Source of the DNA: Phallusia mammillata
Taxonomy: Eukaryota > Chordata > Ascidiacea > Phlebobranchia > Ascidiidae
DNA: 64,000 bases
Direction of reading: 5' to 3'
NCBI GenBank assembly: GCA_003260075.1
Contig: QLIY01000001.1
Span: forward strand, 558,001 to 622,000
The notes beneath the pieces are model-generated. The model had not been told where the DNA came from. It made no database searches and saw nothing but the letters and a program-made list of their open reading frames with translations. Both the position numbers and the translations under genes were made by a program. Within the stretch, counting starts at the first letter, position 1. Each line of letters opens with the position of its first letter. Below, one piece after another: positions 33,136 to 43,304 of the stretch.

Positions 33136-36100
33136 CTAACTTAGCCCAGAAGTCACTTTGTAACCTAAGGTTTTGGCTGTGGACACACCGTGTATTATTA
33201 TAACCACCAGACTATGTTGAGCGATGATTTTAAAGGAAAATTTCAAGTAAAAAGCATCTGGCGTACCTGCAGCAATTAGTATCAATACGCAAACCAACAC
33301 TGTGATGATGATTGTGGGGAGGAACACCCATAGAAGGTGACTGATGGTTGATTTCTTTGAGCAATCCAACAAATTGTAGAGAGGTCGGCATCTGCAACAG
33401 TAAAATACTTTGCAACGTCCAAAATTATGCGTGGCTAACAAAAAGCAAATTGCCAGCGACGTAGAGTAAAACGTATTCATTTTTATTATGTAATGCACCA
33501 GCGGAAACGCGCTTGTTTGTGAATATGAATACGTTTAAATTTACTCTACGTCGCTGGCAATTTGCTTTTTGTTAAAGCTGTTATTCAGGGGGGGGGGGGT
33601 ACTCTGCGTCGCTGGCAATTTGCTTTTTGTTAAAGCTGTTATTCAAGTCCGTGTCTTGTGTACCTAATATGCGTGGCTACTTTTATCCATAAATTTGGTC
33701 GAATTAAAAGTGTGACTTACAAGGAAATTTTACTGGACAGAAAATGATTAATGTCCCTTTTACGCCGATTTTTGTCACACCACCCATATTTCTGTGCTTG
33801 ACCTTTTCGTGAATGTTAACATCCGTTAAGTTGTTGCTGCCAGACCCAAAGTATGAACGAGCATTACGTTTTATAGAGCTTTGGAATATACATTCACGTT
33901 GCAATTGTCGGTTTATCAGAACTTTGGGTTTCGAGATATGCCATTGTCCCTATGAAGCCGTCTCGTATGGGACGTCGAAACTTCGGTTGTTTATTTGTAA
34001 AATCGTTAACATCAGTTGTTTGTTTAAACCTTCTCCGGCAGCAAGCGCATGTCCCAGCAAACTCGATTTGTTGGTCGTTCAGGGCGGTTGTGTCGTTCAT
34101 ATTGTCACGGTCCCTCCTTCGCGAACCCGTGTGTTCCCGGTTTGCGTACGATGTTTCGAAGAACTGTAACATAGTATATATAAGCTGTTGCTGCCAGGCA
34201 TAATATCTAATTTAAAGACCTCTTCTTCCAATTGTATGTTTACACCGACATTTCAACGTCCTATAAAGGTTTATCCTAATGAAGGCGGCCTGTAAAGGAC
34301 GTCGAAACGTCGGAATAAAAATACAATTACCAGAAGAGCTCTATAAATTGTAACACAAGTTGGTTATAAGCTTGCTTTTCACCTTCTCAACTCTTCTTTT
34401 CCATTCTTTCCGGGTGTAACCTTGTTTCGGTTTCAGCGGAAGTATTGTTGGTCCGAATGCCACCGCCATTTCTGGTTGTCTCGAGCTCGAAGCTCTGTCA
34501 TAGAAATTTCTGTGTAAAGCATTTCATCTGAGGGTTTAACCTTGTACTAGCTTCACAATACGAAAGCTGTTTTGTATCAGAAATGCGTGATCTAAATCGT
34601 TGACGACTTTATACAACGTTTGCATTAGCTCCCTGTTTACTACGATACAAAACAACTTTTGAGTTTCTGACAATTAAAAGTCTTTTGTATCCCAAAGTTT
34701 AGTTCTCGTTTGGCCATTATTATTACGCAAAAAGCCATTAAACCAGTTTATCGATTTCTGACGTTTCCCACGTAAAAAATCCCAACTTACGATCTCCTCT
34801 CGTTTTCAACTGCAAACTCATCGTTATTATGATGACGTGGCGATTCTTCCCCAACGAAGCTCACCCTTCTTCTTTTTTCTCTTCTACGTTGCCTCTCTCG
34901 ATTTCCTTGCCGAGATGATTCGTGTCTAAAAAAAAAATCAGAACGTTTTTCTGTATTATGTTATATTAGTGAATTTGTTAAACTGAAGGCTTTTTTCCAT
35001 TCACTTTTAGTATGTTCCCGAAACTGGAAGTGTGATTAAAATCTGAAACCAGAAATGATTTCAAAAATTGCGTGGAGGAATTGTACTTTTCTGGGGGGGG
35101 GGACTTGCCGAGATGATTCGTGTCTGGAAAAAAACAGAACGTTTTTTTATATTAGTGCATTTGTTAAACTGAAGACATTCACTTTTAGTATGTTCCCAAA
35201 ACTGGAAGTGTGATTAAAATCCGAAACCAGAAATGATTTCAAAAATTGCGTGGAGGAATTGTACTTTTCTTTTCATGTGGTTCGTAAGTCTTCAGGACAA
35301 AATTAACCAGCAATTTTTCATTTACTTCATATAGCTCATAAGTTACTGACTTAACATTACCTCATTGAGTCGAATAAGTTCATGGGCCTGTCCTGATAAG
35401 TTTCCATGTAATTTTCCACCAAATCGTTCGGGTTAACTTGTTGGATCGGAAGATGGAGGGAAGATCTAGTTACCCGAGACATCGCGGATCTAGATCGTTT
35501 CGAATCCCGGGAACCGATTTCCCTGAAGAAGAAAACTTTCACGTTCGGATAAACAACAAACAGTTTTTCAGTTGTTATTGCCATTATAATATAAATTTCA
35601 TTGCAAAAAACGTATGAAAGCTGATTATGGCTTTTTGCAACTGCATTTTGCGTGCCGACGTTGCGCAACATCAGTCCCTTTCCTTAATATACGCTTATCA
35701 TAAACGGGGGGGGGGGTCCGATTTCCCTGAAAAAGAAAACTTTCGCGTTCGGTAAAACAACAAACAGTTTTTCAGTTGTTATTGCCGCTATAATATAAAT
35801 TTCATTGCAAAAAAACGTCTAAAATCTAAAGAGATTTTTGCAACTCCATTTTGCGTTGCGCAACATCAGTCCCTTTCCTTAATATACGCTTATCATAAAC
35901 GAGTAATGCTCTTCCAGCAATTAAAGATTTATAATACCGCTGGAACAGCAATACTTAATTATTTATACACTCCTCATTTTGGGAAAAATATTTTTTTTTG
36001 TGGTTACTTGATTGAGGCATAAATTGCGCACAGATGCAAGTCTGCTATCCACAACTACAAGCTAAGGTAAAGAGCAGCTAGCCATAGTATGGTAGGCAAA

Positions 36101-39100
36101 GTACTGAGCAAGCATAAGACCATACCTGTTGGTGGCATCTGTGTATTCTGCCTGTCTTGAAGGACTGAGTGTGTCAATCTCATCGTAGAGGCGATGCAAA
36201 GCACTGCCCTGTAACGACCGGTCGTCGTCACTTTGTGATACTGCGCAAGGATACGTGTAGTTTTAATGTGTAGTTCTAAAAGGTTCATACACAAGAACTC
36301 AAAGGATACAGAGGCGTAATTGGGCTGAACCATAACATATCATGCTGATGTTCACAAAACTGTGCTTTTACCGAAATCGTCCCGAATCAACGTGCGCTCA
36401 ATACAGATGATTCAAGTTTTACATTTTGGTGGTTTTAATTTGACCCCTTGTCATAGTTCGTTCTAGTGACAGCGTTATCCAAATAACTAAGCCATGTATT
36501 TTATCACCGTGCATTTATCACCTAAACCAGTGGTTCTCAAACTTTTTTGTGTTGCGACGCCTCTGGAAAAATTTTGTGGACTTGCGACACACCAGCAAAT
36601 AAAAGGTAATAAGGAAACTTATCATTAAAGTTGTGTTTATTGATACAACAACAAAAAGTTACGAAACGGAAATATTCTGCGACGCCCTTGGAAAATTTTA
36701 ACGACGCACCAGGGCGTCGCGACGCACAGTTTGAGAACTACTGACCTAAACCAAAGCCATGCATTTTGTCACCTAAACCGAATCAAATTGAGAAAAATTA
36801 CCCAGCAATTTTTAAGTAGCTAGACTTTTAATGTCTTGCATCGAATCAAGCTAACAACCCCATTGTTTGACAATTGCACATAAAAAAGTTTTTGTGTTTG
36901 TTTAAAACAAGAAAAATTACCAACACACATATTTTTAAGGAGACTTTTACTTTTTATTGTTACAATGCTTACATTCACTTGGGGATTTGTTAAACGTGGT
37001 TGTGCTGTAAGTAGATGAATCCGATGAGACCTCGGTGCGCTCATCCAAATCCGAGAATGAAAGAAAACTGTTCGCCCGAACACTAAACACAAAAAATATG
37101 ATTTCATTGTTTATTTTTGCGATTGTAAAGTTGATAAGGACTGCTTTGAGACTATTGTGTTGTAATGGAGGTAAAATAAAATCTAGAGATCCTTTCTTTG
37201 CTATATTGTGCGCCTATAATCGCAACGAATTATTCGGTCGAAACCGAATCTTCGTAGAAATGGCTGATTCGTCTTGGTATACACACCTGTCCATAGAATC
37301 TGATTCGAGCTCAACATCCGTATATTCCTGGTAATCGAACTCGGGGTCACGAATTCGAACAGAAATCTTCATTTTTCCCGGTAATGGACTTGGAGACTTT
37401 AAAATACCGCGCCCAGTCTGTGGGTGTAATAACAAAGCGTGTTTGTTTTGTCCTGAATATTTACGTGTTTTGCCACAGAAAAAAAGCCAATTGTTTGTTA
37501 GTTAATTTTTGTTTTTACAGTAAACGTTGGTTAAACTGAATTCGGTTAACCCCGATCTTTGCAAAATTTGGATAAAACTCGAGGTACAAATAATTTGTAA
37601 TGTGGCTTGAACTAACCGACATCGGTTAATCAGGATCTTTGCCTAATCGCACATTTTTGGTCCAATTAACGGGTCAGGATTAACCGAGGTTGACTGTATT
37701 TGCAAACTTTTTATTATACCTCGTCACCACTGGGTGGGGTTGGAGGTTTGAGAGCACTTTTCAACCTCCCTCCCTTCGTTTCTCCTTCGTGACCTTTCGT
37801 CGGACTTTCAGCTTTCATCCTGAGTTTCGGAAACTGAAAAACCCACCATTAAAGAAATAGGATGAACCAGGTGGTAAAGTTTGAAATGTTGAAATTTACC
37901 CTTCGACCGAACAGAGCTCTTCTACTTTCCCGTTCCCGTTCTGCTTTTGCTTGTAATCTCCGGATTTCAAACGATTTGTTTGTTTTGAATCCCTCCTTTC
38001 TTTCGAGTTTATCGGATGCTCCCTGACAGGAAAAACAAAGCAATTCAAATTCGCTCAAAAAGCAACGTTGCATTACAACATGAACATAAACTTTCAACTT
38101 TCAACATTTAATCAACCGCAATAACTTGTCTTAATTTTTTTTACTAGGATATTTCCAGTTCCCAGTCCAATGGTTGATACTGGATTACTTATTCTTAACA
38201 TTTGGGAAACAAATAAATTCCAATTCGCTCAATAAAGCAACAAATCACTGCAAAACGGGCATAAACTTCAACAAGGTACAGTTGAACTCACTGCTGTCAG
38301 TTGTCTTCCCCCTAAGACATTTCCATTTCCCGGCCTAATGGTTGTCACTTATTTTTTAACGTTGCGATTTTTTTCACGACTTCGCCACTGTTCGCCACTT
38401 AGTGTGCTTAGGCAAAGTTGCAACGTTTTAAGTTACGAAGTATTTGTAGCTAGTTTTGAAATCTCACCTCTCCGGTTCCGTCGTCGAGACTTTCTTTGTC
38501 TTCTTCGTCTTCAATTTCTCCGTCGTTGCTTCCTGTCAAATAAACGTCATTAAAACCCATGATTTACAGCTTGGCGTCATTGTTTGCGCTTGCAATGATG
38601 TAGAAATGTGATTTAAAAATTGTTTTGCCCAAGAAACACTTTGATAAACCAATGGTTTCCAATCGGGGAGGAACTTTTAAACTTTAGGGGAGATATTTAG
38701 TTCGATTTTTATGTGCTTTGCCTCTATTACCTGTAAAGTTGATAAAACACTCTATTTCAAACGACTATGTAGTCTATTGGGCAGGGATAAAAATATGTTT
38801 TGAATTGTTGAGTGAGGGATTTCGTCCATAAAGGTTGGAAACCACGCAACCACGTATCTTACCGTTCTGTGATTGGTCTTCGGTTGTTTCGTTAACTTCA
38901 GGAAGAGTTGGAAGCGTCTGACTCGGCGGGAGGACGATTATTCCTTTCTGTGCGAGTTCACGTTTGATGTCTTCAACCGCGTCAGGTTGTAGAACGCTCA
39001 AAGTCTCCTCCTGTTCTGAATCGAGTTCTGCAGAAATAATACAAATTCTCGAGAGTTGCATACTTCGACCTCACGCCAAGTCATACTTTAACACTGCATG

Positions 39101-41512
39101 GGACCACAAAGTGCTTGGTGGGTAATAAGGTCAGGATTGTATGTGTATCTTAAAACAGTCAGTATCTAAGTGAAATTTTTGAATCATAAAGCGAATCTTG
39201 TGTTACTTGTATCTACAATGACGGTTAGTTTAGACCAGCGGTTCTCAACCTTATACTGATGGCCGTACCAAGAGGCTTTTTCGATCATCGCGCACGACCT
39301 AAACCCTGTTGTCGAGGATGTGGCATTCACTGCATGTTTAATTCCCTCCACGTATTCGTCACTATATACTCACTGTATCCAGCAAGATCCAGAGGTTTGA
39401 TCACGATCGATTTGTGCTTATCATCTGTTGACGTTGAATCTTGCTCCTGTGATTCGTGATCGCTTTCACCGCTCTCGTGACCTTCTGATGACGCCTTGCT
39501 CGCTTTGGAGCTGGAAACTATGCGCCAGAAATATATGTAACATATGGTTAAAGTTATTGGTTCATTTTAAAACTTTGAAATAAAACACACAGTAAACTTC
39601 CGGACCCGTTTGTACCTCAAGTTTTGTCCGGATTAGGCGAAGATCCGGATGAACCGAATCCGGTTTAACTAGGTTCACTGTATAATAATTTTTATTGACG
39701 AGTTTTGCAGAGTTTTAAGGCAAGAAAACCGGCAGAAATATAAATACAGTAAAACTCCGTAAACTGGATTCGGTTAATCCGGATCTTCGCCTAATCCGGA
39801 CATTTTTTGATCCAAAAAGATTCAAATTAACCGAGGTTTGCAGCAGTTGTATTTCACCTACCTTCAGTTTTTGGTTTAACGATTTCTTCACAGTTTTGCT
39901 CCGGTTTGTTTTGCGCTGTGTCGATGGTTTTCGTGGGTTCTTCAGCAGGTTCGGCTTGATCAGGAATCCGCTTAGATTTATCTTCTTCTGCTGCTTCTTC
40001 TTCTTCTACGTGTTCGGTTTCTGCTGTCCGAATTACTTTTGGACTTGATGTTTGGTGTTCCTTGCCTTTTGCAACCTGACAGTCAAAAGTTGGAAATTAA
40101 AAAGTATTGAAATACACCAAAATGGGTGAAAAATCTAGATGCTGTTAATGCAAGCTGCGCTGGGATTTCCCCTCTTGTATGGGCGGAAACGACAACTTCC
40201 TAGCATTTTAAAAAGTTAAGTTAGCTGAAACACAAGCTTTAGTTGTTTCACCCACAATGACATGTTTGTGGCCTAAATTGCTTCTTCACTTTTTAAAAGT
40301 GTATGAAACAGGGAGATGAAGAAAACATTTTAAGATATCCTATCGATCTATAGATCGAATCAACATCGTCACTTTTCACCATGGCCCCCTCAACACATTT
40401 AAGGGGTTGAATAATTGGTTTGATTAAAGGATTGTGGCAATACTATAGGGTGGGTTTTGTTCTGTGTTAGCAGTGACTTGGTTTGGACACAACACAGTTT
40501 TATAAGTTTTCTCTGCCACGTTTTAACAATCATTCGACCTATGACTTTTGACCTTGTGACCCAGCTGACCCACAAGAATGCTAAACAAACTTGGCGTTTC
40601 TCACCAGTCGTGTTTTGAGCGGGAAGTGAATTTGTCGCGGGGGAATATTCTTCCGCGGCGATGTTTGTTGCGGCGGAGTGTTCGGTTTCTTTCGTTTCTT
40701 CCCGTCGCCTTCCTCGTCCTGAACAACAGGAAGTTTATGCACCTACTTATCGCGGTCAATACCTACCTCGTTATCATAAACTATAAAATGCACTTATTGT
40801 ATTGAGTTAAGATGAACATAAATTCATAACTGCGATCAGTCCTGAAGCGTCCATGCAGACCAGTGATTACAACCACATATATTAATAAGCTTGTGTGACC
40901 CATTGAAGGCGTTATACCAAATCCCAGGAAGACTCCTGTTGCGGCTTCGAATCCCACCGCAGGCTGGATTTTCTAGCCTATACGCCTTGCCATATGGGAA
41001 TGCTTGGGAGACCGGCTTGGTTTGGTATGACGTCTTCAATGGGCCTGGCGTACTATGACTGTTGTATATTTTGACTATATTGAGTGTTAGATGCAGTCAT
41101 TATAGATTAATTTTCGAGAGATAATGTTGGTAATTTGCGGGTAAAAAAGCTCGAGTTATGATGACCTAATTTGCATTGTTGTGTAAAAAAATCTATAGAA
41201 TGTGGTGGGATTCGAACCCACGACAGTAGCCTAAACTATTTCCGTTTTCGTTGATTTTTGAAAAGTTCACCAACCTGTTCAGTATCTGTGTCACGTGGTT
41301 CTGGGTTTGCCGGACTGAAGAAAGCTTTTGCTGCAGCTCCCTTCTTAGGTTTCACACTGGTTGATGCGGCCTCTGTTTTCTTCCAGATTACCTCCTTACT
41401 GCTCCTCTCACCCTTCTCCTCTCCGTAAGTGAGAGTCTTCTGAGAAACCTTAACCGAGTCGCCCTGGGGTCGGTTTATTTCAGGGGAATCGTTCCCAGGG
41501 TCGTCAGGTTTG
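33136..41512 (-). CDS. Unrecognised Ser/Glu/Lys-rich protein with C-terminal membrane segment
   Basis: Minus-strand exons, 5' to 3': 41275-41512, 40605-40718, 39862-40075, 39374-39517, 38863-39027, 38468-38532, 37900-38022, 37720-37833, 37287-37417, 36973-37067 (uncertain), 36126-36208, 35361-35522, 34791-34925 and 33136-33391. Phases match at all junctions except 36973/36208, where a small exon or another splice site is missing. The 5' end is not located. About 650 aa are seen. The protein is mostly charged and low-complexity: an acidic EEEE tract in exon 3, basic KKRKKPNTPP in exon 2, a coiled-coil-like LQAKAERERESRR, and basic RERQRRREKRRR. Near the C-terminus, WVFLPTIIITVLVCVLILIA is a single hydrophobic helix followed by about 43 residues; alternatively the last intron starts after the helix at 33267. 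I do not recognise the family. A disordered cytosolic or nucleoplasmic domain anchored by one C-terminal helix is inferred. Confidence 0.65.
33424..33574. repeat. Inverted repeat, about 48-bp arms
   Basis: The left arm ends gtagagtaaaacgtattcat (to 33480); the right arm starts atgaatacgttt (33525) and continues through tactctacgtcgctggcaa to 33574. The 35-nt inner match taacaaaaagca...gagtaaa at 33436-33470 is exact against 33540-33574. The loop is about 45 nt. The right arm is then repeated after a poly-G run at 33588-33599. Confidence 0.75.
33540..33646 (+). repeat. Short tandem duplication around poly-G (33588-33599)
   Basis: Copies about 33541-33587 and 33600-33646; one substitution (ctacg/ctgcg). 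It overlaps the right arm of the 33424-33574 inverted repeat. Confidence 0.9.
34240..34352 (+). repeat. Interspersed GAAACGT repeat, copy A
   Basis: Contains ggcggcctgtaaaggacgtcgaaacgtcggaataaaa (given here as landmarks: ggcggcctgtaaagg, gtcgaaacgtcgg, aataaaa), then cagaagagctctataaa. It is closely similar to 51265-51350, and a decayed relative lies at about 33940-33990. The hairpin-like cgaaacgtcg followed by aataaaa resembles 3' tails of dispersed retroelements in marine invertebrates. Confidence 0.6.
34910..35270 (+). repeat. Duplication around poly-G (35093-35102), clips an exon
   Basis: Copies 34910-35092 and 35104-35270. The second begins inside the minus-strand exon 34791-34925, repeating its first 16 coding bases. 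Confidence 0.9.
35513..35901 (+). repeat. Duplication around poly-G (35706-35716), clips an exon edge
   Basis: Copies 35513-35705 and 35718-35901. Copy 2 repeats the first ten bases of the exon ending at 35522, with its acceptor. Confidence 0.9.
36538..36743. mobile_element. hAT MITE with perfect 8-bp target duplication
   Basis: Ends cagtggttctcaaac and gtttgagaactactg, 206 bp. The 8-bp sequence acctaaac lies on both sides (36530-36537 and 36744-36751). Internal gttgcgacgcc and ggcgtcgcgacgc are inverted. It is non-coding and lies in an intron of the unrecognised minus-strand gene. Confidence 0.88.
37518..37696. mobile_element. pogo/Tigger-like MITE, TA target site
   Basis: Starts cagtaaacgttggttaa and ends ttaaccgaggttgactg, flanked by TA on both sides. 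The inner gattcggttaa and gatctttgc motifs recur in several copies in this window (24630-24780, 39590-39680, 39747-39845, 44473-44643). CAGT-type ends with a TA duplication indicate the Tc1/mariner-pogo group. Confidence 0.75.
38650..38845. mobile_element. Probable hAT MITE, decayed
   Basis: Left end caatggtttccaatcgggg and right end ataaaggttggaaaccac are imperfect inverted repeats. No clear target duplication was found. It is next to exon 38863-39027 of the minus-strand gene. Confidence 0.5.
39590..39680. mobile_element. pogo-like MITE, short copy
   Basis: Starts cagtaaacttccggaccc and ends aactaggttcactg next to TA. The inner ggcgaagatccgg is shared with the other copies; it is shortened relative to 37518-37696. 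Confidence 0.65.
39747..39845. mobile_element. pogo-like MITE, short copy
   Basis: Starts after TA with cagtaaaactccgtaaac, holds attcggttaatccggatctt, and ends aaccgaggtttgcag. It lies just upstream (in + coordinates) of exon 39862-40075, almost touching its splice donor. Confidence 0.62.
40899..41043. repeat. Hairpin element with tRNA-like core
   Basis: The arm cccattgaaggcgttatacc (40899-40918) is inverted, with few mismatches, at about 41020-41043 (ggtatgacgtcttcaatggg). The core gcggcttcgaatcccaccgc looks like a tRNA T-arm or B-box in minus orientation. It could be a small MITE or a folded SINE; a complete tRNA cloverleaf is not seen. Confidence 0.5.
41205..41240 (-). repeat. tRNA 3'-half-like fragment
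   Basis: The minus strand reads cgtgggttcgaatcccacc, a perfect T-stem and loop, followed by an acceptor-like acattctat. The matching 5' half is absent, so a tRNA-derived SINE relic is likelier than a gene. Confidence 0.4.
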
Positions 41513-43304
41513 CTAAAAAGAGTAATACAACTTTAAAACATACCTGGGCGAAATATTTCATTGTGCCAAACTGTTCAGTTTGCTATCAGCTCGTTTGTGT
41601 GCTTCAAGTAAAAAATTTTGGATGTTATAGCCCGACGTTTTAGCTGCACAAGATGCAGTTTTTTGACGAAAATTGTGCGTTAGTTTGAGAATGACTGCGC
41701 CTAGCGAAAACGTTTGTCGATGCTTCAGCACTTTATGCAAAAACATGAAATTATCAACAGATGGCCTTGACCAATGAGTATGTGAAGCAAGGCAATTTTG
41801 ACCGACAAAGCTACGCAATTATCCAAATCAATTATCCAAAACTTAATTGTCAGCATAGTTACAAGTTCTTCTGCTGACAAACTACAAATAATGTTTTGTA
41901 AAAATTGAACTTCATTCTAAGAAAAAACTCAACTCACCTCAGAACGGGTATTCTGTAAAACTTTTTAATCATACACTACAAACCACCTCACCTTGTAGCA
42001 GCGTTTGAGCTTTCCGACGGTGGCACTGTGACATGTTGTTTAAATTCGCCGACAAAAAGCGACCTGCCATGTGTTTTTTTAGGGTACAACGTTCCAGGCA
42101 ACATAATGTTTGTCCTATGCTCCTTCCAATACACACATCTGCTGCTAGTTTACTGTAAATATTAGGCTTTGTCCCCACAATGAGGCCTAACATGTACCAC
42201 AAACACCATTACAACCCAACGCTGCTATTGAAACCGGATTATAACTTCCACTTTGCTACGTTTATTTTTGCCTGTTTTGGTTGGTAGTTACAAAATCGCA
42301 TTTGTCTGATCTCTATTTATGATAATATGTTGTTTATTAAATCAAAAGCTTTCAACATTGTTATAGAAATGCTGCTTTTGTTGATTTCCTTTGTGTAACA
42401 TGGGTCTCCTGATGAGCTTTGCTAAACTGTGCGAAGCATTTAAACGCCAAATCTAAATCAAAAATAACATCCTATACGATATTTATCAAATATATACCTC
42501 ACTTAACTCACAATTTAGTAAATACTGCAAAAGTATTTAAAAAATGTAATTATAACATAGCATTGTTGCAACATAAAATTAGCTTAGTTCCGTTTAGGCG
42601 GAGCACTACAAGCCGATGTCAGATGTTCCTAATAAACACGGTTGTACAGACGTTGTTGTCTTCTGTGTCGCGATGCCAGTCATTCATTACATTTCACCCG
42701 TAAAAATCTATTGAGAGTTTATGTATTGTCACCCTAGTTGATTGACAATGGAATAAGTGACCTCATTGACGATAACAATTAGTAATTATGCCTCATTGTG
42801 CTGCTCTATGACGTGACAATGTGTTATATTCGAATTTATACAAGAAACAATTTCCTCTTTTTTGTCCTGGCAACACCAAATATCGGATTCGTTTAATTTG
42901 ATTTCAAACCATACATTTAAACAGTTTTGCACGTATATTCCCAATGAAAAACGACACAATTAAATCGTTACGACCAAAAGCAATTACAATTCATGAATTT
43001 TCACACAACATGTCAAATCTCATTGCACAAATACGTTACAAATTGAGGTTATCTCACCATTTTGAATATTGCAACGTAAAGAGAAAAAACTAACACAGGA
43101 ATTATACTGAACGATAAAAAATTGCCCAACCCAATTGTATGGAGACATAAAAGTCCCTGACAGCAGAAAGTAATTTAGTTGTCAACGTTGATGTAGAAAT
43201 AACATTGGAAGGGGCAATAGTTCAATCATAACACATTTTGTTTTTCAGAAATTAGGTAAAAAAATTACATCTCTGCATTCCTGTACAGTTTTTCCCCCAA
43301 CTGA
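41513..43304. other. Interval between unknown gene and TDH, 5' end of unknown gene unresolved
   Basis: A minus-strand ATG near 42033 (MSQCHRRKAQTLLQ) ends in a good donor, but its phase does not open the next exon (41275-41512), so I did not join them. A 15-nt micro-exon candidate at about 41938-41952 does not fix the phase either. No other gene was recognised. Confidence 0.4.

Noticed and set aside
33813..34203. Overlapping frames on both strands near 34000
   Set aside because: They overlap decayed copies of the dispersed GAAACGT repeat and show no family match.
40355..40370. 16-bp palindrome tcgatctatagatcga
   Set aside because: Short enough to occur by chance in AT-rich DNA and not associated with any other feature.
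41205..41240. Functional tRNA gene
   Set aside because: Only a T-arm and a possible acceptor end are present; no D-arm or anticodon arm can be built.
41990..42037. First coding exon (MSQCHRRKAQTLLQ) of the unknown minus-strand gene
   Set aside because: Its donor phase creates a stop in the next supported exon, so the join is not supported.
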